Part shown: piece after piece, positions 10,331 to 23,326 of the stretch
Layout of the letters: each line of letters opens with the position of its first letter
How positions within the stretch are numbered: position 1 is the stretch's first letter
NCBI GenBank assembly: GCA_030407085.1
Contig: CM059587.1
Location: 84,395,001 to 84,459,000 of the forward strand
Length of the DNA: 64,000 nt
Direction of reading: 5' to 3'
DNA from: Trichopria drosophilae
Taxonomy: Eukaryota > Arthropoda > Insecta > Hymenoptera > Diapriidae
Made by a program: the position numbers and the translations under genes
Notes under the pieces: model-generated
Databases searched by the model: none
What the model was told of the DNA's origin: nothing
The model's input: only the letters and a program-made list of their open reading frames with translations

Positions 10331-11479
10331 GTATCGAAAATACGATTCGACAATGAAATGCTGCCGATACGGATCATTTTACGCTTGGGGATAAGTGTTG
10401 TGAAACACTATTATATGCATACCCCAATAAGGATAAACACGAACAAAACTCTCTTGTTCGAGAGAGTTCGATATGAAAATCACATTTGATTGCGTCATTT
10501 GATGAGATTTATAAAATGGGATTAAACAATTTTTTCTTTCATTTCATCTAATAAAAATACGACATTTTACAGTGAAATAATGCATGAAAATTTATCTCCA
10601 AAGACTGACGCGAGATGGTGCCGCCCACGCGTGCTACTATTGTTGTTTGATAGTACTAGCCGTCAAGAAATATGCACTGAAGTAAACCACCACCAATAAA
10701 TTTGGATATATTGTAAAAAATGAATTCTATTTATCGATGGACAAAAATATTTACGAGGTGAAACAGCTCACCACAAAAAGGGGAGCAAATAGAAAATCTA
10801 CGATATCTTTGAAAATAGTTAAGCCATTTTAAGGATTTTTTGTAGGAAAGTATCTTTCAATAGAAGAAGAACACCAGCCTAGACATTTTGAATGAGGGAT
10901 ACAAATTAAGGGGTAAACTACCCCAATAAAACCAAAATAACGTATTTTTTTAATTTTCTCGATAATGGTGAGGTTATGTGAAAAACGATGTACACAAAAG
11001 TTGTAGTTCTATTTAATATCTACAACTTCCCATCTACATTATTTTTCGATTAGAGGTGAAATTTCGCCGGAACTAAATAAAACTAAAAAATTCTACATTT
11101 TTTTATATTTTTCTCGATTTTTTAAAAAAACTGCTCGTTACAATACTTTAATTTTAGTCTTGTTACATTAATATGATTGCAAAATATCTATTCCAGAAAA
11201 ATTCTAGACAATTCCATATACATGATACTAGCAATAACAAGTTTGTATCCTATCAAATGTTGATGAATAATGTCGAATTTTGCAAAAAATTTGTTCATCA
11301 TGATTAGTCCCGCAACTTAATGATACACGTATAATGCTTTACTAACATTCTTAACATCAGATTTATTCTAATCCTGACTATATAAAAGGGTTAGTTTGAA
11401 TTTATTAGCAAGTATGCAAAATGATAAAATCTCTTTTCCGAGAACAACTTTCGTTTGATAAATTTCGTGTTTTTTTTGT
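10331..11479. other. Intergenic stretch
   Basis: No gene is seen apart from the repeat noted at 11114-11300. A short GC-richer patch (10610-10690) has no recognisable content. Confidence 0.4.
11114..11300 (+). repeat. Dispersed direct repeat, copy 1
   Basis: Shares a run of words (CGATTTTTT, TTTTAATTTTAGTCTT, TTCTAGACAATTCCATA, TTTGTATCCTAT, AATGTTGATGAATAA) in the same order with 12490-12680, at roughly 80% identity. Confidence 0.65.
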
Positions 11480-12100
11480 TTTACCTTAGAGCGTCAGATG
11501 TATTGGAAACGTGGCCCTTATTTATGATAATCAGAAACAGTGCCTTTGCGAATGCATGTGCACAACTGGCGTAATTCCGGTGACTAAGAAGAAATATGCA
11601 ACGTCCAACCCCATTAAGTTACCGCGATTTCTCCCCTATAAAAGTCCGCACGCTACGACTAGAGGTAGTCGATTTAAGAATCGGTCGAATGTCAAACCGT
11701 CATTGGTCGGTCGACCAAGAATGACGCAGAGGCGTGGAATCGAGGCAGGAATAAATTATGCATATAAGCGACCGCTTAATCTCAGCTAACGCGATTAGGA
11801 AGGTCACAAATTGCTCTGGAAAAGCGAGCAGGAAGAAGCAGATGTTTCTTTTTCACTCTACCTGTTTCTCCCTTACTCACCATCTCCGTCCATTGTTCTT
11901 TCTCCTTTTTTCGGAATTGCATCTTTTTCCTTGTCTTCCTTTCCGCGCGTTTCTGTCCTTTAATTTTTTGTATACGCACGTCCTCGGCGAGCATACGTCC
12001 CTGGAGAATATGTCAGTTTTTTCTTTACGGAGTTGGGGAAAAAGGGGGTGCATACTATATAGACATAGGTAACTCATTTCCAAAAGAGCTTTACTACGCT
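11480..12100. other. GC-enriched island with TATA-like motif
   Basis: GC-rich relative to its neighbours. It contains CTATAAAAG at 11636-11644 and CATATAAG at 11761. Several overlapping open frames exist on both strands, as expected from the local GC content, and none resembles a protein family. No Initiator lies at the expected distance from either TATA. It is possibly a regulatory element or promoter of a gene whose exons I cannot see. Confidence 0.25.
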
Positions 12101-12489
12101 CATTCTCTACGCTTTAATCCTTTAAGACCTCTTTAATTTATCTAAGCATTACGAATGCCTTTCTGTAGTAAGAACTTGTATATATTTACATTTTTACTTG
12201 CTAACGATTTACTTCGCTTCAGTTTTTTAGAATAGCCTTTTATGAAATGTATGAAAGCGAAGTGTAAACAGAAGATGATTGAGGAGGTTTAGGACGGTAA
12301 AAAGATGTTTAGGATGCCCATTCTTATCGACTGTATGAAAGGTGTATTTCTAAGATTTTGTTACAAAAACTGTTAAATGATTACTGCACGGTAAAGGATT
12401 GCTTAATTGATGAAATAGAATTCATTTCATATTTTTGTAATGTTTTGAATGTGCATAAATTTCTTAGAGGTCAAATTTAATATTTTTTT

Positions 12490-12690
12490 GCGATTTTTTG
12501 AAAAAATGCCTCGTTAAAATATTTTAATTTTAGTCTTTTTACATTCGTATGATTACAAATGATTTATTCCAGAACATTTCTAGACAATTCCATACACATG
12601 ACGCTCGCAATAACAAAATTTGTATCCTATAAAATGTTGATGAATAAGGTCCAGTTTGTATGTACATATTTTTCAAAAGCCAAATAGCGT
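12490..12690 (+). repeat. Dispersed direct repeat, copy 2
   Basis: Second copy of the segment at 11114-11300, about 1.37 kb downstream in the same orientation. Confidence 0.65.
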
Positions 12691-12944
12691 AATGTTCATT
12701 ATATTTATTGATCACAATATATTGAGATAGTATTATAAAAAAAACTGCCATATGTGAATAGTGAAATTTTTTTGTAATGAGTGAACTGATAGTTTAAACA
12801 TCAACTCCAGATCCGCAAAGCGATGATAAAATAATGAAATCGCATTTGTGTTTGTCGCGACGTAAAAAGCAATGGTCTTTCATTACTGGTCAGTATTATA
12901 GGAAAAAATACCAAAGTAGAACAATCCAACAAAAAGCCCTGCAT

Positions 12945-13140
12945 ATAGTCCCCTTTCTTTCCTCCCTCCTCTATTTTTCCGATCGCCCCTGTTCTACATC
13001 ATTCCTCGATTTCATTCCCTCATTCCCTCTGTCTCATTTTTTGCAACTCTTTTCCTACTGATTTCTCCTTTTTTTGTCCCTCGATTTGTTCTTCTCTCTT
13101 GCATTCCTTTGAAATCACTTTCTCCTTTCTCTCGTTTCAT
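12945..13140 (+). repeat. Pyrimidine-rich tract
   Basis: About 200 bp with strong C/T bias on the + strand (repeated TTTCCTCCCTCC, CATTCCCTC and TTTCTCCTTTC words). It has no exact repeat unit. It could be a long polypyrimidine tract, a structural element, or part of the regulatory island that follows. Confidence 0.5.
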
Positions 13141-13199
13141 CGTACTTCAATGAAATCGACTTGGTCCGGCTCGCACATCATTCGTACGCTTCAAGCACC

Positions 13200-13580
13200 T
13201 CTTTTTGTCGCTACGTTGTAATCCGCCCCATTTATTAAGAGGTGATCCCTATTGTTTTACGACTGGCGAGCGGCCACTGGCCGCCCGGACCCTGTACAAT
13301 GGCCTCGACCCGCGAGCCACATGGCGTCCGTCGATCGCGGCGTGGGAAAGTGGACCTCGTAAACCAGGATTGCCACCCCTGTATATATGCTCGTGTGTAT
13401 ATATGGAAAACCTTTATAGGGGTGTTTTTTGGCGGGAAATACGACTGTATATACGCGTAGGAGACGGAAAGGCGATATATACGGGCGAAACTGCAGCCAG
13501 CGTTCAAGTTTTGCGAAAAAGCGGGCGCGAAGTTCGGACAGTTCTTCTGAAATACGATCGAAGTGATACTGCAATTTGAG
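13200..13580. other. GC-rich island with possible core promoter
   Basis: The GC-rich block includes a perfect 15-bp interrupted palindrome, GCGGCCACTGGCCGC, and several TATATA motifs. One TATATA at 13476 lies 30 bp before the TTCAAGTT at 13503-13510, which is the right spacing for a core promoter, although the Initiator match is poor. Open frames on both strands overlap each other, and none looks like a protein. I interpret the block as regulatory or promoter DNA with low confidence. Confidence 0.25.
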
Positions 13581-13993
13581 GGTTTTACTGCGTTTTTGAT
13601 AAGTTGCGATGTAGATTTGTTAGGTTATTGGTCCATTGAATTATATCCAACGAGAGAACTTGCTTCGAACCGCCATAATACTACGATGGCATGTTTATGG
13701 AATCCTATACAGGGTTGTGATGTATAGCAAATAACACATTAGTTTTTACACGCTGAATGCACGTGGGTGGTTAAAAAAATAAATCATTGTTTCTTACTTC
13801 GAGTGAATTCTTGTAGAATATCGTATTTTTTTAACGATATTAGGCCCGCAAGTCGATGGAAGTTTGGAACTTTCAATGAAAGAGTAGATTTTTTCAGTAC
13901 TTTTCTGAAAGTTCCTCAAATTTACCTTTTTTAAACTTTTCTTTAAACTTGATCGGAACATTCAAAATCCAATTAAAAAAAAATAACGAAACT

Positions 13994-14180
13994 TTAAGGG
14001 GTTTTAAAATGTCCCGCCGATAAGGTCGGAATTGTCACTAAAAACCGTAAATAAACAATGACTGAATCGATTTTTCAAGATTTGGGCTCTGTAATGGTGA
14101 TTCTAAGTATTGCAGATGGTATCCTAGAATATATCAACGAAATTTATGGAGAACTGATGGAGAATTTTCAAAAAAGAAAC
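13994..14180 (+). repeat. Half-copy of the palindromic TTAAGGGG element
   Basis: Begins TTAAGGGGTTTTAAAATG and continues with TTGTCACTAAAAACCGTAAATAAAC, TGACTGAATCGATTTTTC and GGGCTCTGTAA-GGT. The order matches each arm of the palindrome at 58305-58680 and the half-copy at 58819. Confidence 0.7.
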
Positions 14181-17100
14181 GATTTTTAATTATTTTAGAG
14201 ATTGTCGGATTTTTCACAGTCTGATTATTTACTGTCGGTTTTAGTATCTGCACCCGTTGAAGTAAGTAATTACGATAAATAAATCTTTCTGTATTTCTAT
14301 GAAATTGTTTTTTTTTTGTTTTACAACAACGGCATTTTATATTGAAAATATTAAAAAATATGGCGGACATTGCAAAATGTACATATTTTTCCGGGTAAAA
14401 TATACCATGAATATAGAAAGTGGTTCTCCTTTTTCTGATTCATGTTAATGTTAATCTTATTTGAAAAATGCAATTCTGCTAAAGATAATCAATGATAAAA
14501 AAATTTTATCGGCAACTTTTCCGTTTTTTCCTAAGCGAAAAATTTTCTTCAGGAACTACTAAAGATAGTTCTTTTACACTCATTTATAGCATATTTTTTA
14601 GTATATGATTAAGAGAAACATACGAATAAACAACCTACGCCATTTTACGGTTTTGTTGAGTTTTTCATTGGTTGTTATTAAAATTTCTTGAAATTTGTAT
14701 CAGGATTTTTAATGTCGGATAAAATTTAGTAACTGTTTAAAAATAGTAAACAGGGTGGAATTTTAATTAATAATGTCGATGTGAGAACTATCACGAAAAG
14801 AACATTGAAAAATTCCACTATTCCATAATAAATTCTGCGACTTTTAGTGACATGGGGCGGGAAAACTCATTCATTCGAAAGCAAAATAAAACATTTTTTT
14901 AATTACCGTAATTCACACGGAGGTAATTATATTACAATAAGTATTAGAAATATTGTACCTAGTTGGATGATGTATTTTGACATCCTCTGTTACATAGACC
15001 GTTCCATTAAATATTATACTAATATATTAAAATGTTTTTGACGAACGCTCGATGTAGTGATTAAAAAAAAAGGTAATTATACTGGTGAATAAGTCTTGAC
15101 CTTGCTCTTCATTTTAATGCCTCTCTTGTTATTGCGATGATCATGAAATGATAATTTAGAATTTAATGAATTTATAAAATGTTATGACATTAAGAAAATG
15201 TTATGTTAAAGAGTAAATTGTAAAGAATTGCAATTATTTTTGTATTTAAATAATAATCTTTATTTATAATGATGATTGTATTTCGACTGAAACGTTTGTC
15301 AAAGTTGGAAACGGGTAACAAATATTGAAATTGAACCATATTGAAATCCATATAATTTCCAAATCGTCAATTCTCCCTAGATTACGTCATATTTTTCTTT
15401 GTTTACCTTTTCACAATTAGTAAGAGGACCGCATTACCGAGAAAAAAAATTTTTTATTTAATTTAATTAAAGCGGTCAAGAAATACATATACATATATTT
15501 ATTATATTCTTACATATATTGAAAAGAACATAATTGGATTTTGAAATAAAAATACAGATTCACAGGTTCAAGTAACCATCGTTCTTGGCATTACACAGAA
15601 AGAAATGAATTGTAGTTGAAGGACTGTTTAAAATAGAATAGCTATGCTAGTACAAGCTACTACTCGGAGAAAGTAGATGTTAACCATTACTATCTACTTG
15701 TTTAGAATAAGTTTATGATAGGTTTATAACCCGAAAGTATCGCTGGTACTAATATCCCAGATAATAACCATAAAACCATAAATATGATTATTTTAACGAG
15801 CAATAAATTGTAGATGTTATTGTTGCAATATACTATTCATATTTCTAACTGTAATTTCTTCAATGACAGAAACTTGTGTGTTCGATTAGATGTATTACAA
15901 ATTTAGATAGAAAAATTCATTTTTTTGAGATGGTAAAAAAGAAACTATTGGATTGTTTTTAATTTCCAGCAAAAGAAAACCATTGTAGTGGAAAGATTCG
16001 ATGCATCAGGAATTGTACCTTTCGATTGTCGGATGAATGCTTTAGTAAAATAATACAAAGCCGTGCTGGGCATTAAACATCAGCACATATAAATTCATAC
16101 TTTTTAAATATAATATGACATTAGCAATATTAAAGATTAGAATGGTGATAATGTAGTGAGGAAAATCATGCCAGGAAGCAAATTTATATACAGTCGAATG
16201 CGATTAACCGTATTAAATAACGTTAATCCTAGCATTTAAAGATATCAGCAAAGTAATTCTTTTAAGCTTCGTATCTTAGTACAGACAGAACTTCTTGAAG
16301 CCGAGTAAAGTTTGTTACAATGCTTACGTCGAGCACCAGAAATGTCACTTCTGGATGAACTTTTAGAGCTGACTTTTCCAACGATTACTCGCTTTTCGAA
16401 ATTATAATTCTATAACAATAGTAATTCCTATGCTTTGAAATGAAAGTAGAGTGTTTTAATATGACAAATGTATTCGGAAGCAAATAAAAAGGTTATGTAC
16501 AATATAGTTCCAAGAAATTGGATTGATTCAATCTTTACATAATTAATGACCAATATTGCGAAAGAGTTTGATTTGAGTGTTCCCTCTTAATAAGTGCAAA
16601 TTTGTATAAACCAGTCTTCATTTTTACTTTATACAGAGCGAATTCTTATTCCAATATATCGAGAGAGTAGTTAGATTTATAATTGTTGTTAATATAATCG
16701 TGTATTAATTTATGTTAGCTTGACAGAAGTGTAGTCATTATATTTAATTTGTACTTGAAATTTCATTGTACGGATTAGTAGTTAGATCATTTTTTTAAAT
16801 GAATCATTAAATATTTCGGAATTACTATTGAATTTATTTAGTCTTGCTAGTTCAATACACTAAAAATTCTGCAAACTCTGATGTAAACGATTTCAGTGAG
16901 ATTTTTTTTAATCTCTTCTCTTTATCCCTTTATAATGAAACAAAACAAATATAAGGTAAATTGTACAAGTACGAAAATATGGAAAAACTAATTCGGACAT
17001 TTAGACTAAATCAGTGGAATACACTGTCAGCAAGTATAATTCCATCTCGAATGTTTCAAAAATAAAGTTTCTTCATTACAAATACAGGAAACTAAAAATA

Positions 17101-17894
17101 AGGAATGCAAATTTTTGTTTAAAATTCTGAATTATCATCTTTCTTTCGTTCATAATCTGATATTTTATTGTTACAAAGGAAGTCAAGGAAATACGTTCAT
17201 CATCCTATGTAAAATAATCCAGTCTCTTTAACAATAAAATATAGGGCAATTCAATATTCTTCGGAACTACACGCTTCAAGAAATCATTAATGTAGAAGAG
17301 ATCTTACAAAGTATAAAGCGCCGTGGGGAATAATGTATACAACGAGGTGTACTGATATTATTCCTTCGGGCCATGAATAACACTCGTCACGTTGAAACTT
17401 GAAAGTAAAACGGCTTATGAATAGATAATTACTGTTTTTCACGAGTTAAAGATTACTGACGAGGCAATATTTATCATGTTCCATGAGAAGAAAAATATTT
17501 ATTATTCGTTAATTCAAAAACTACTTCAATATTTTTAATTACAATATTAATCAAATCATATAATTACGGAATCATTTTTATTTTGCCCTTTACATCAACT
17601 TCTTTAACAGAAGCAAAATACTACTTCGGTTATAATATTTTTTCATATGCCAGAAGCTTCTCGAAAAAGTGTACTTCTTTAGTTGCACGGAAAATCTTTA
17701 TCCAGATCTTGTATAGTATATCGAACAAGTTGTTTTTTAAATGAGGCTCAACTTAAAAAATGGATGGAAGTCATGTCCACAGGGTAAAAATCATTTCAAC
17801 CTCGACATTATTCAAAATTGTCAAAATTATAGTCCAGGCGCTAGTGGAATGTTAGGAGACTGATTTTCTAATATCTGACATTTTCTTTTCGTGT
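14181..17894. other. AT-rich gene desert
   Basis: I see no gene, RNA or convincing repeat. Open frames here are short, lysine/asparagine/isoleucine-rich and not domain-like. Confidence 0.45.
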
Positions 17895-18640
17895 CATGAT
17901 GGTCATGTTTGTCACATTTAGCCGGATGGTGAAATAGTGCAAACACAATTTTTGGAATTTGTAGTTTTATTTCCAAAGACATTAAATAATTTCCTACCAG
18001 CTGATCTTTTTATTATTTATTTCAAATATTTCAAAAAAAAAAAAAATGAGTTATCCAATAAAAAAAGTTGGGACATGGTTCGTGTCCGACATTTCGAATT
18101 AATAATTTTTTCTTGGACTATTGATTGAGATTCTTATAGCTGAGTTTTGTGTACAAATCAATAATAAATTTTGGATGAAGAATATCACTTGGACATTTGA
18201 AGTGGGAAAGTGCCGTTCTCTGTCATGATTATATTGAATAATCATTAATGTTAGACTGAAGTATTGCTGTCAGACAAGGTGAACAAATTTTTCAAAATGT
18301 TGTACCCTTTGGATTTTAACACATGTGTGACGAATATATCGGGATATATTAGCTCTTTATCGAAAATATATAACGTAAGGATATCAATAAATAGTCCAAG
18401 AAAAAATTACTAATCCGGAATGTTCGACACGGAGCCAATTTTTTTGTCAGAAAACTCACACTTTCTTGTTGAGGTCTTTTAAATAAACAATAAAAACAAT
18501 CAGCTCGAAGGAAATTAGTCAATATCTTTGGAAATAACTACAAATTGCAAACATTCTGTTGGCTCTGTGTTCCACGGGCAAACTTTGCAATCCATCTTAA
18601 TGTGTCAGACATTGACCATAAAACACGTAAACAAAATATA
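17895..18640. mobile_element. Large foldback (inverted-repeat) element
   Basis: Reverse-complementing about 18350-18640 reproduces about 17895-18130 in order: AATTTGTAGTT-ATTTCCAAAGA, TAATTTCCT, AGCTGAT-TTTTTATT, TTGG/TTGGCTCCGTGTC versus GGTTCGTGTCCGACATT, then TAATTTTTTCTTGGACTAT. Arms are ~250 bp with indels and ~75-80% identity, around a ~220-bp centre. It has no coding capacity. Confidence 0.65.
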
Positions 18641-21600
18641 ATGTGCAAGGAAACCAGTCACCTGCTGAACCATTATGTAGTAGAAAAAAAAACCGTTGTC
18701 GTGTACCTAAATTCCATGTAAAATATGGAGTTAAATGTTGATTCGAAATATATTAAAACTCTATAATAAGAGGAATAACTATATGTATTAGTACCTAAAA
18801 ATGGACCTATTTTTAAATCAATACTTAAAAATTTGTGTTTCTTTTTGGAAATGGCTAGAACAAAATGACGCTATATTAGACTAACAATGTCTTTCTGTGT
18901 TTCAATAATGTATAGACACAAATCTACAGAATTAGTTGTTGTAATACAGTCCATTTAAATAGTAAACAAAAACATTTTTTGCCCATGCCTTTTATCTTCT
19001 TTGCATCCTTATTGGCAATCTTAACTTAGAAACTCCAATAACGTATTCGTAATTAATAATCCAGAAAACCGGAAGTACCGAACTTGTAATGAATAAGATG
19101 AAAGGTGTTGTCACACAAGGTACCTAATTAGAAAGTCCATAATCGTTTTCACTCCACTTTGGAATAATCATTTGGAATTGTCATTGGTGTGTGTCGAAAC
19201 AAAAATTTAGTAAGAATCTGTTACAACCAGGTTTACACTTTTTTAATGTACTTAAACTACAGGTCAGGAACCTTTGTTATTATTTTGCCCCCATATTACA
19301 GCTTTAAAAAAAAACTGTTAGAGAAGTTCCTAAACTACGAAACATTATTCGAAAATCGGCTTTTCCGTAGGAATAAAAAATCGTTGACACGCTTTGAAAC
19401 AAATAAATTAACTGTAATAAATACTTAAAAAACAGATTTTATATATTTACTCGAACATGTTTTCATAAAATTTATGAAGTATTTCATCTTACTTCACATT
19501 AAGAATTAATTCATGGGAAATAATCATGAGAATCTGTTAATTTACTATTTATTGAATTTAAATTACCTATACGTCAATGGTTAGAAATTTAAATAATTAT
19601 TACGACAATTTTGTCAGGTTGTAATTTTCATTAAATTTATTACATTTTTTACTATACGAATTCGTGAAAAGTTGTTAACAATTTTCAGTTTACAATAATG
19701 AAAAAAATATGTAGGATCATGGACTATTATTGATTTGCTTGTTATCAAATATTGACTGCAATTTAGTTGAATTGACTAAATGTTCAAATAATTTGAGTAC
19801 ACCCAAATATTTAGCCCCTCCAATATTTAGTCAGTATTACTAAATTTGTTTTTTCTGTGTATTTATTCTTTGAAGATCAATGTTTGGGCCGAAATTCATC
19901 AAAATGTATTAAATATGTTTCTTGTGATAAAATTCCAGGTGAATATTATAAACAAAACTAATTCGGAGTTCTATATATAACTTAACAATAATCTTTTTGA
20001 ATATTAATTATCTTAATGATGTTATTTAATCGAGCTATGCTTAAATACATTTTGTAAATTGGAAAGAATGGTTTAATTAGAAATTTAAGATGAGAGCAGT
20101 TAAAATAAGTATCCATCAGTGTTTTTAACCACTAATATATTTCCGATCTGAAGAATAATATTCTTTAACGTATTGCTTCTTATTTTTAAAATCAATAATA
20201 ATGAATTTGAAATTTGTTCTTTCTGTTAAATTAGTAATTCAATAATATATGGTATTTCTATAATTTACTCTCTTTCTAAAATAATTTAGAGTATTTTGCA
20301 TTTTAGAAATATATTTAAGATGTAAAGTAATGTCGACCAAACGATAAATAGTATGTCATAGTATCATTTATATAAATTTAACTGAAAATTAAACTTTGTA
20401 TCTTCGCACTATGATATTAAGGTTTAAAAAGGGAATATCTATGACCGAAACAGGTTTTAAGTTTTTATGTCGGTTTTAGCAGCACTGAAATCAAAAGTGC
20501 AATAAGTGAACTCATAGCACGTATTGTCATGGATGATATACGGGCTTAAAGTGCAGAAAAATGGTCCTTTTACTAATTTCGATCACGTATATCTCCGTAA
20601 TCTCCTGGTCCTGATAGAGATATTTTCTACCTCTCAAAATGGAGATTAAAGCCGTCTGTACTGCGTCCAAAAGTGATCAATTCCTGGCACGATCTTCACG
20701 CCGAGCCGTCGGAAAGAGGAAAGCGTATACGCATATGAATTTTATTTTTTATCTATACAATACTTCAGATTTTTATCATTTAATTTTCTATTTCTGTTGT
20801 TCTTCATGAGAATTTGATTTTTACTCAATGTGAAGTGTTCCTAATCATAAGTGGAGCAAAAATAATACTCAAATTAAGAGTAATTGAAATAAATCAATAA
20901 TAAAAAAAACGGTTACATATATTCCATGAAGAAAAGTTGGCCCCCTTGCCAATTTTCTAAATATTTTGTTATTTTCACATACATTTTAAAAGATTCGATT
21001 ACCAATTTTAGATTTTCAAGCATTGCTAATGAATTAGTACTTTTAGCATTTAATATAACGAAATTGACTTATTTTTACAATGGTTCTTTTATATATTTCA
21101 TCTTTTGTGCGATAATTTAACGTAAAAACGCAGTTTACATAATTCATTAGCATTTTATCATAAGTTAGTCGTTTACCGATGATATGAAGCCAAGAAAAGT
21201 GGAGTCTTTTATGAATGAAATGTAGTCAAAGCCATTAGACAGATATTAAGACGCTGTATCGCAGTTTAAGTACATACTTGGAAAAAGTCCAAATCATACA
21301 TACTAAATACATTTCTGGATTCGAATACACGTAAATGGACAGTTCATGCATCAGATTTAATTAAAAATATTTTGTTAACCAATTTCCGTCGTATTTGGTA
21401 AATCTTACTTAAATTCAGAAAATGTTAATAATTATTATCTTAATTTAAGTAAATAAACTTGCGATTTTTGAAATAAATTTGTCATAATATTTTTCAGTGT
21501 AGTTATTTTTATTATAATTAGTTTCCAAATTACAATCTAGAGTACCAATATTTTCCAAAAAACAACTTTCTGTAAACAGTTTATAATTTATATCAACATT

Positions 21601-22289
21601 ATTTACGTTTATTTTTATATATTGTAATCCAGGGAGTATCTTAAACCAATTGTCTTTATCTTAGTTACTACATAGTATTGTGACATCTTTCAAATTCATT
21701 GAAGAAAAACAAGGAAAATACAGAATTTGTATATGTCCTATTTGGGTGTAATAATTTGTAATAATTTCCACATCGCTTTTGGCTATCAGAGCGACATCTA
21801 GCGACTTTCAAAAGAATTCATGTTTTTCTAATGGTCCTTTTTGTCATATAAATGAGTGGTTCTTTTAAAAATATATGTATAACAATCTTTATAGATAGCT
21901 AAAATTTACAGATTTTTGTTCACAATTTATATCTCAAACAATACTGGCATGAGAAAAGATTTGATAAAAAATACCGATGAATAGAAGTGTTGGACTCGGC
22001 ATAATGCAACCGCCATTTTGAAATGCGAAAATGCAATATCTAATTAACCCTTTGCAGCATGGTGGCATACTGAGCACATTTTTGTAATTCGTTTTTTAAA
22101 ATTTTCCAGTGATTAAATTATACATTCTTTTGCATCCTCATATACATAAGATATTAAGAACCGTATATCAAGTGGAATTTTTCAAAAACTTTTATGTTTA
22201 ATAGTTTATATTGATTGAGAAGTTGTACAATAATAGAGTGTTTCAAGTCAAAAAGTCAGGTGAAACCACATTTTTGCTGAATAAGGATG
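18641..22289. other. AT-rich gene desert
   Basis: No gene is supported. One GC-richer segment (about 20460-20740), with wording such as CACGTATATCTCCGTAATCTCCTGG, has the look of an interspersed repeat, but I cannot name the family. The rest has nothing recognisable. Confidence 0.4.
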
Positions 22290-22680
22290 ACATTGATCAT
22301 TTGGAGGTTTTTGGTGTTGCTAATTACGAATCCGGTCTTAGATTTTCAAAATTCCAAATGGCGAATCCAATATGGTGGCTACAAATTTCGTAAATGTTCA
22401 ATAGTCTAATTAATTTTCAATTCTGATAATCTAAGGGCGGATTTACAATCAACGATCCCAAAAATCCTTGAGTACCCAATATTGTCACAATCAGATAACT
22501 TCAGAAATATTTATCCACCATATTGAATCTGTCATTTTGAATTTTGAAAGTATGTGGTCGGATTCGTAATTAGCGACCCTGAAACCCACCGAGTTCCCGA
22601 TATTGTTTCGATTAAATAATATTTGAAATTTCTATCCGCTATATTGGATCCGCCGAGTTACGGGTTTCACATGTAAAAAG
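22290..22680. repeat. Degenerate ~120-bp repeat cluster
   Basis: Contains units with the word order ATTGGATCCGCC / AATTTTGAAA / GGATTCGTAATTAGCGACCC / GATATTGT-TCGAT. One unit (22290-22390) is inverted relative to those at 22430-22680. The same words occur at 43461-43640, 46411-46580 and 59555-59575. Confidence 0.6.
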
Positions 22681-22967
22681 AAAAAATGCTTCAATTCTTT
22701 GTTTTAATTATTCAAGAATAATAATCATAAAATGCATTACACATCATAATAAAGTAACATTAGAATTACAAATGCCTGGAAATATGAGTATAATATAAAG
22801 CACCGATTATCTGTTTATCTTATGAAACAGCTGTTTGGGTGTTATTTAAAATCCGCCACTTTAAAAATGAATTTTTTCTATTAAAGCGCAATAAAAACGT
22901 TCCCTTTTTTGCACTTTTCTAACTTTTCTAACATTATTCTGGGTCTTAAAACGCAAGAAAATGCTTG

Positions 22968-23022
22968 ACGTTTTTCTGGCGTTTTTCTGACGTTTTTCTG
23001 ACTTTTATCTGATTTTTTTCTG
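22968..23022 (+). repeat. 11-bp tandem repeat, five copies
   Basis: Five consecutive 11-mers: ACGTTTTTCTG, GCGTTTTTCTG, ACGTTTTTCTG, ACTTTTATCTG and ATTTTTTTCTG. They lie 305 bp before the foldback element at 23327. Confidence 0.9.
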
Positions 23023-23326
23023 ACAAATCAATCACGTTTTATTTCCAAGCGATCATACCGCAATTTTGACTTCGGACACTTAAAGAGAGACCTAAATAAG
23101 TGTCGAAATCGAAAAAAGTGTTAAAGAGTCGAAAATAATTGTATAAGAAAAGTGACCAAGTAACACTTTTGCAGCTATTCCAGATAGTTTGTGCTATTTG
23201 GATGGGCACTTTAGGACAATGACTGGAACTATTATCATGAAATATCTTTGGCTTATTAGTTTTTAATATAGAGCAAAGGTTGTTAGGTATCGATCACCAA
23301 AAAAAAGGTGAACGTATCGTATATTT

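Noticed and set aside
13205..13580. Four overlapping frames of 72-124 codons on both strands
   Set aside because: GC-rich sequence has few stop codons; none shows a domain, splice sites or plausible composition.
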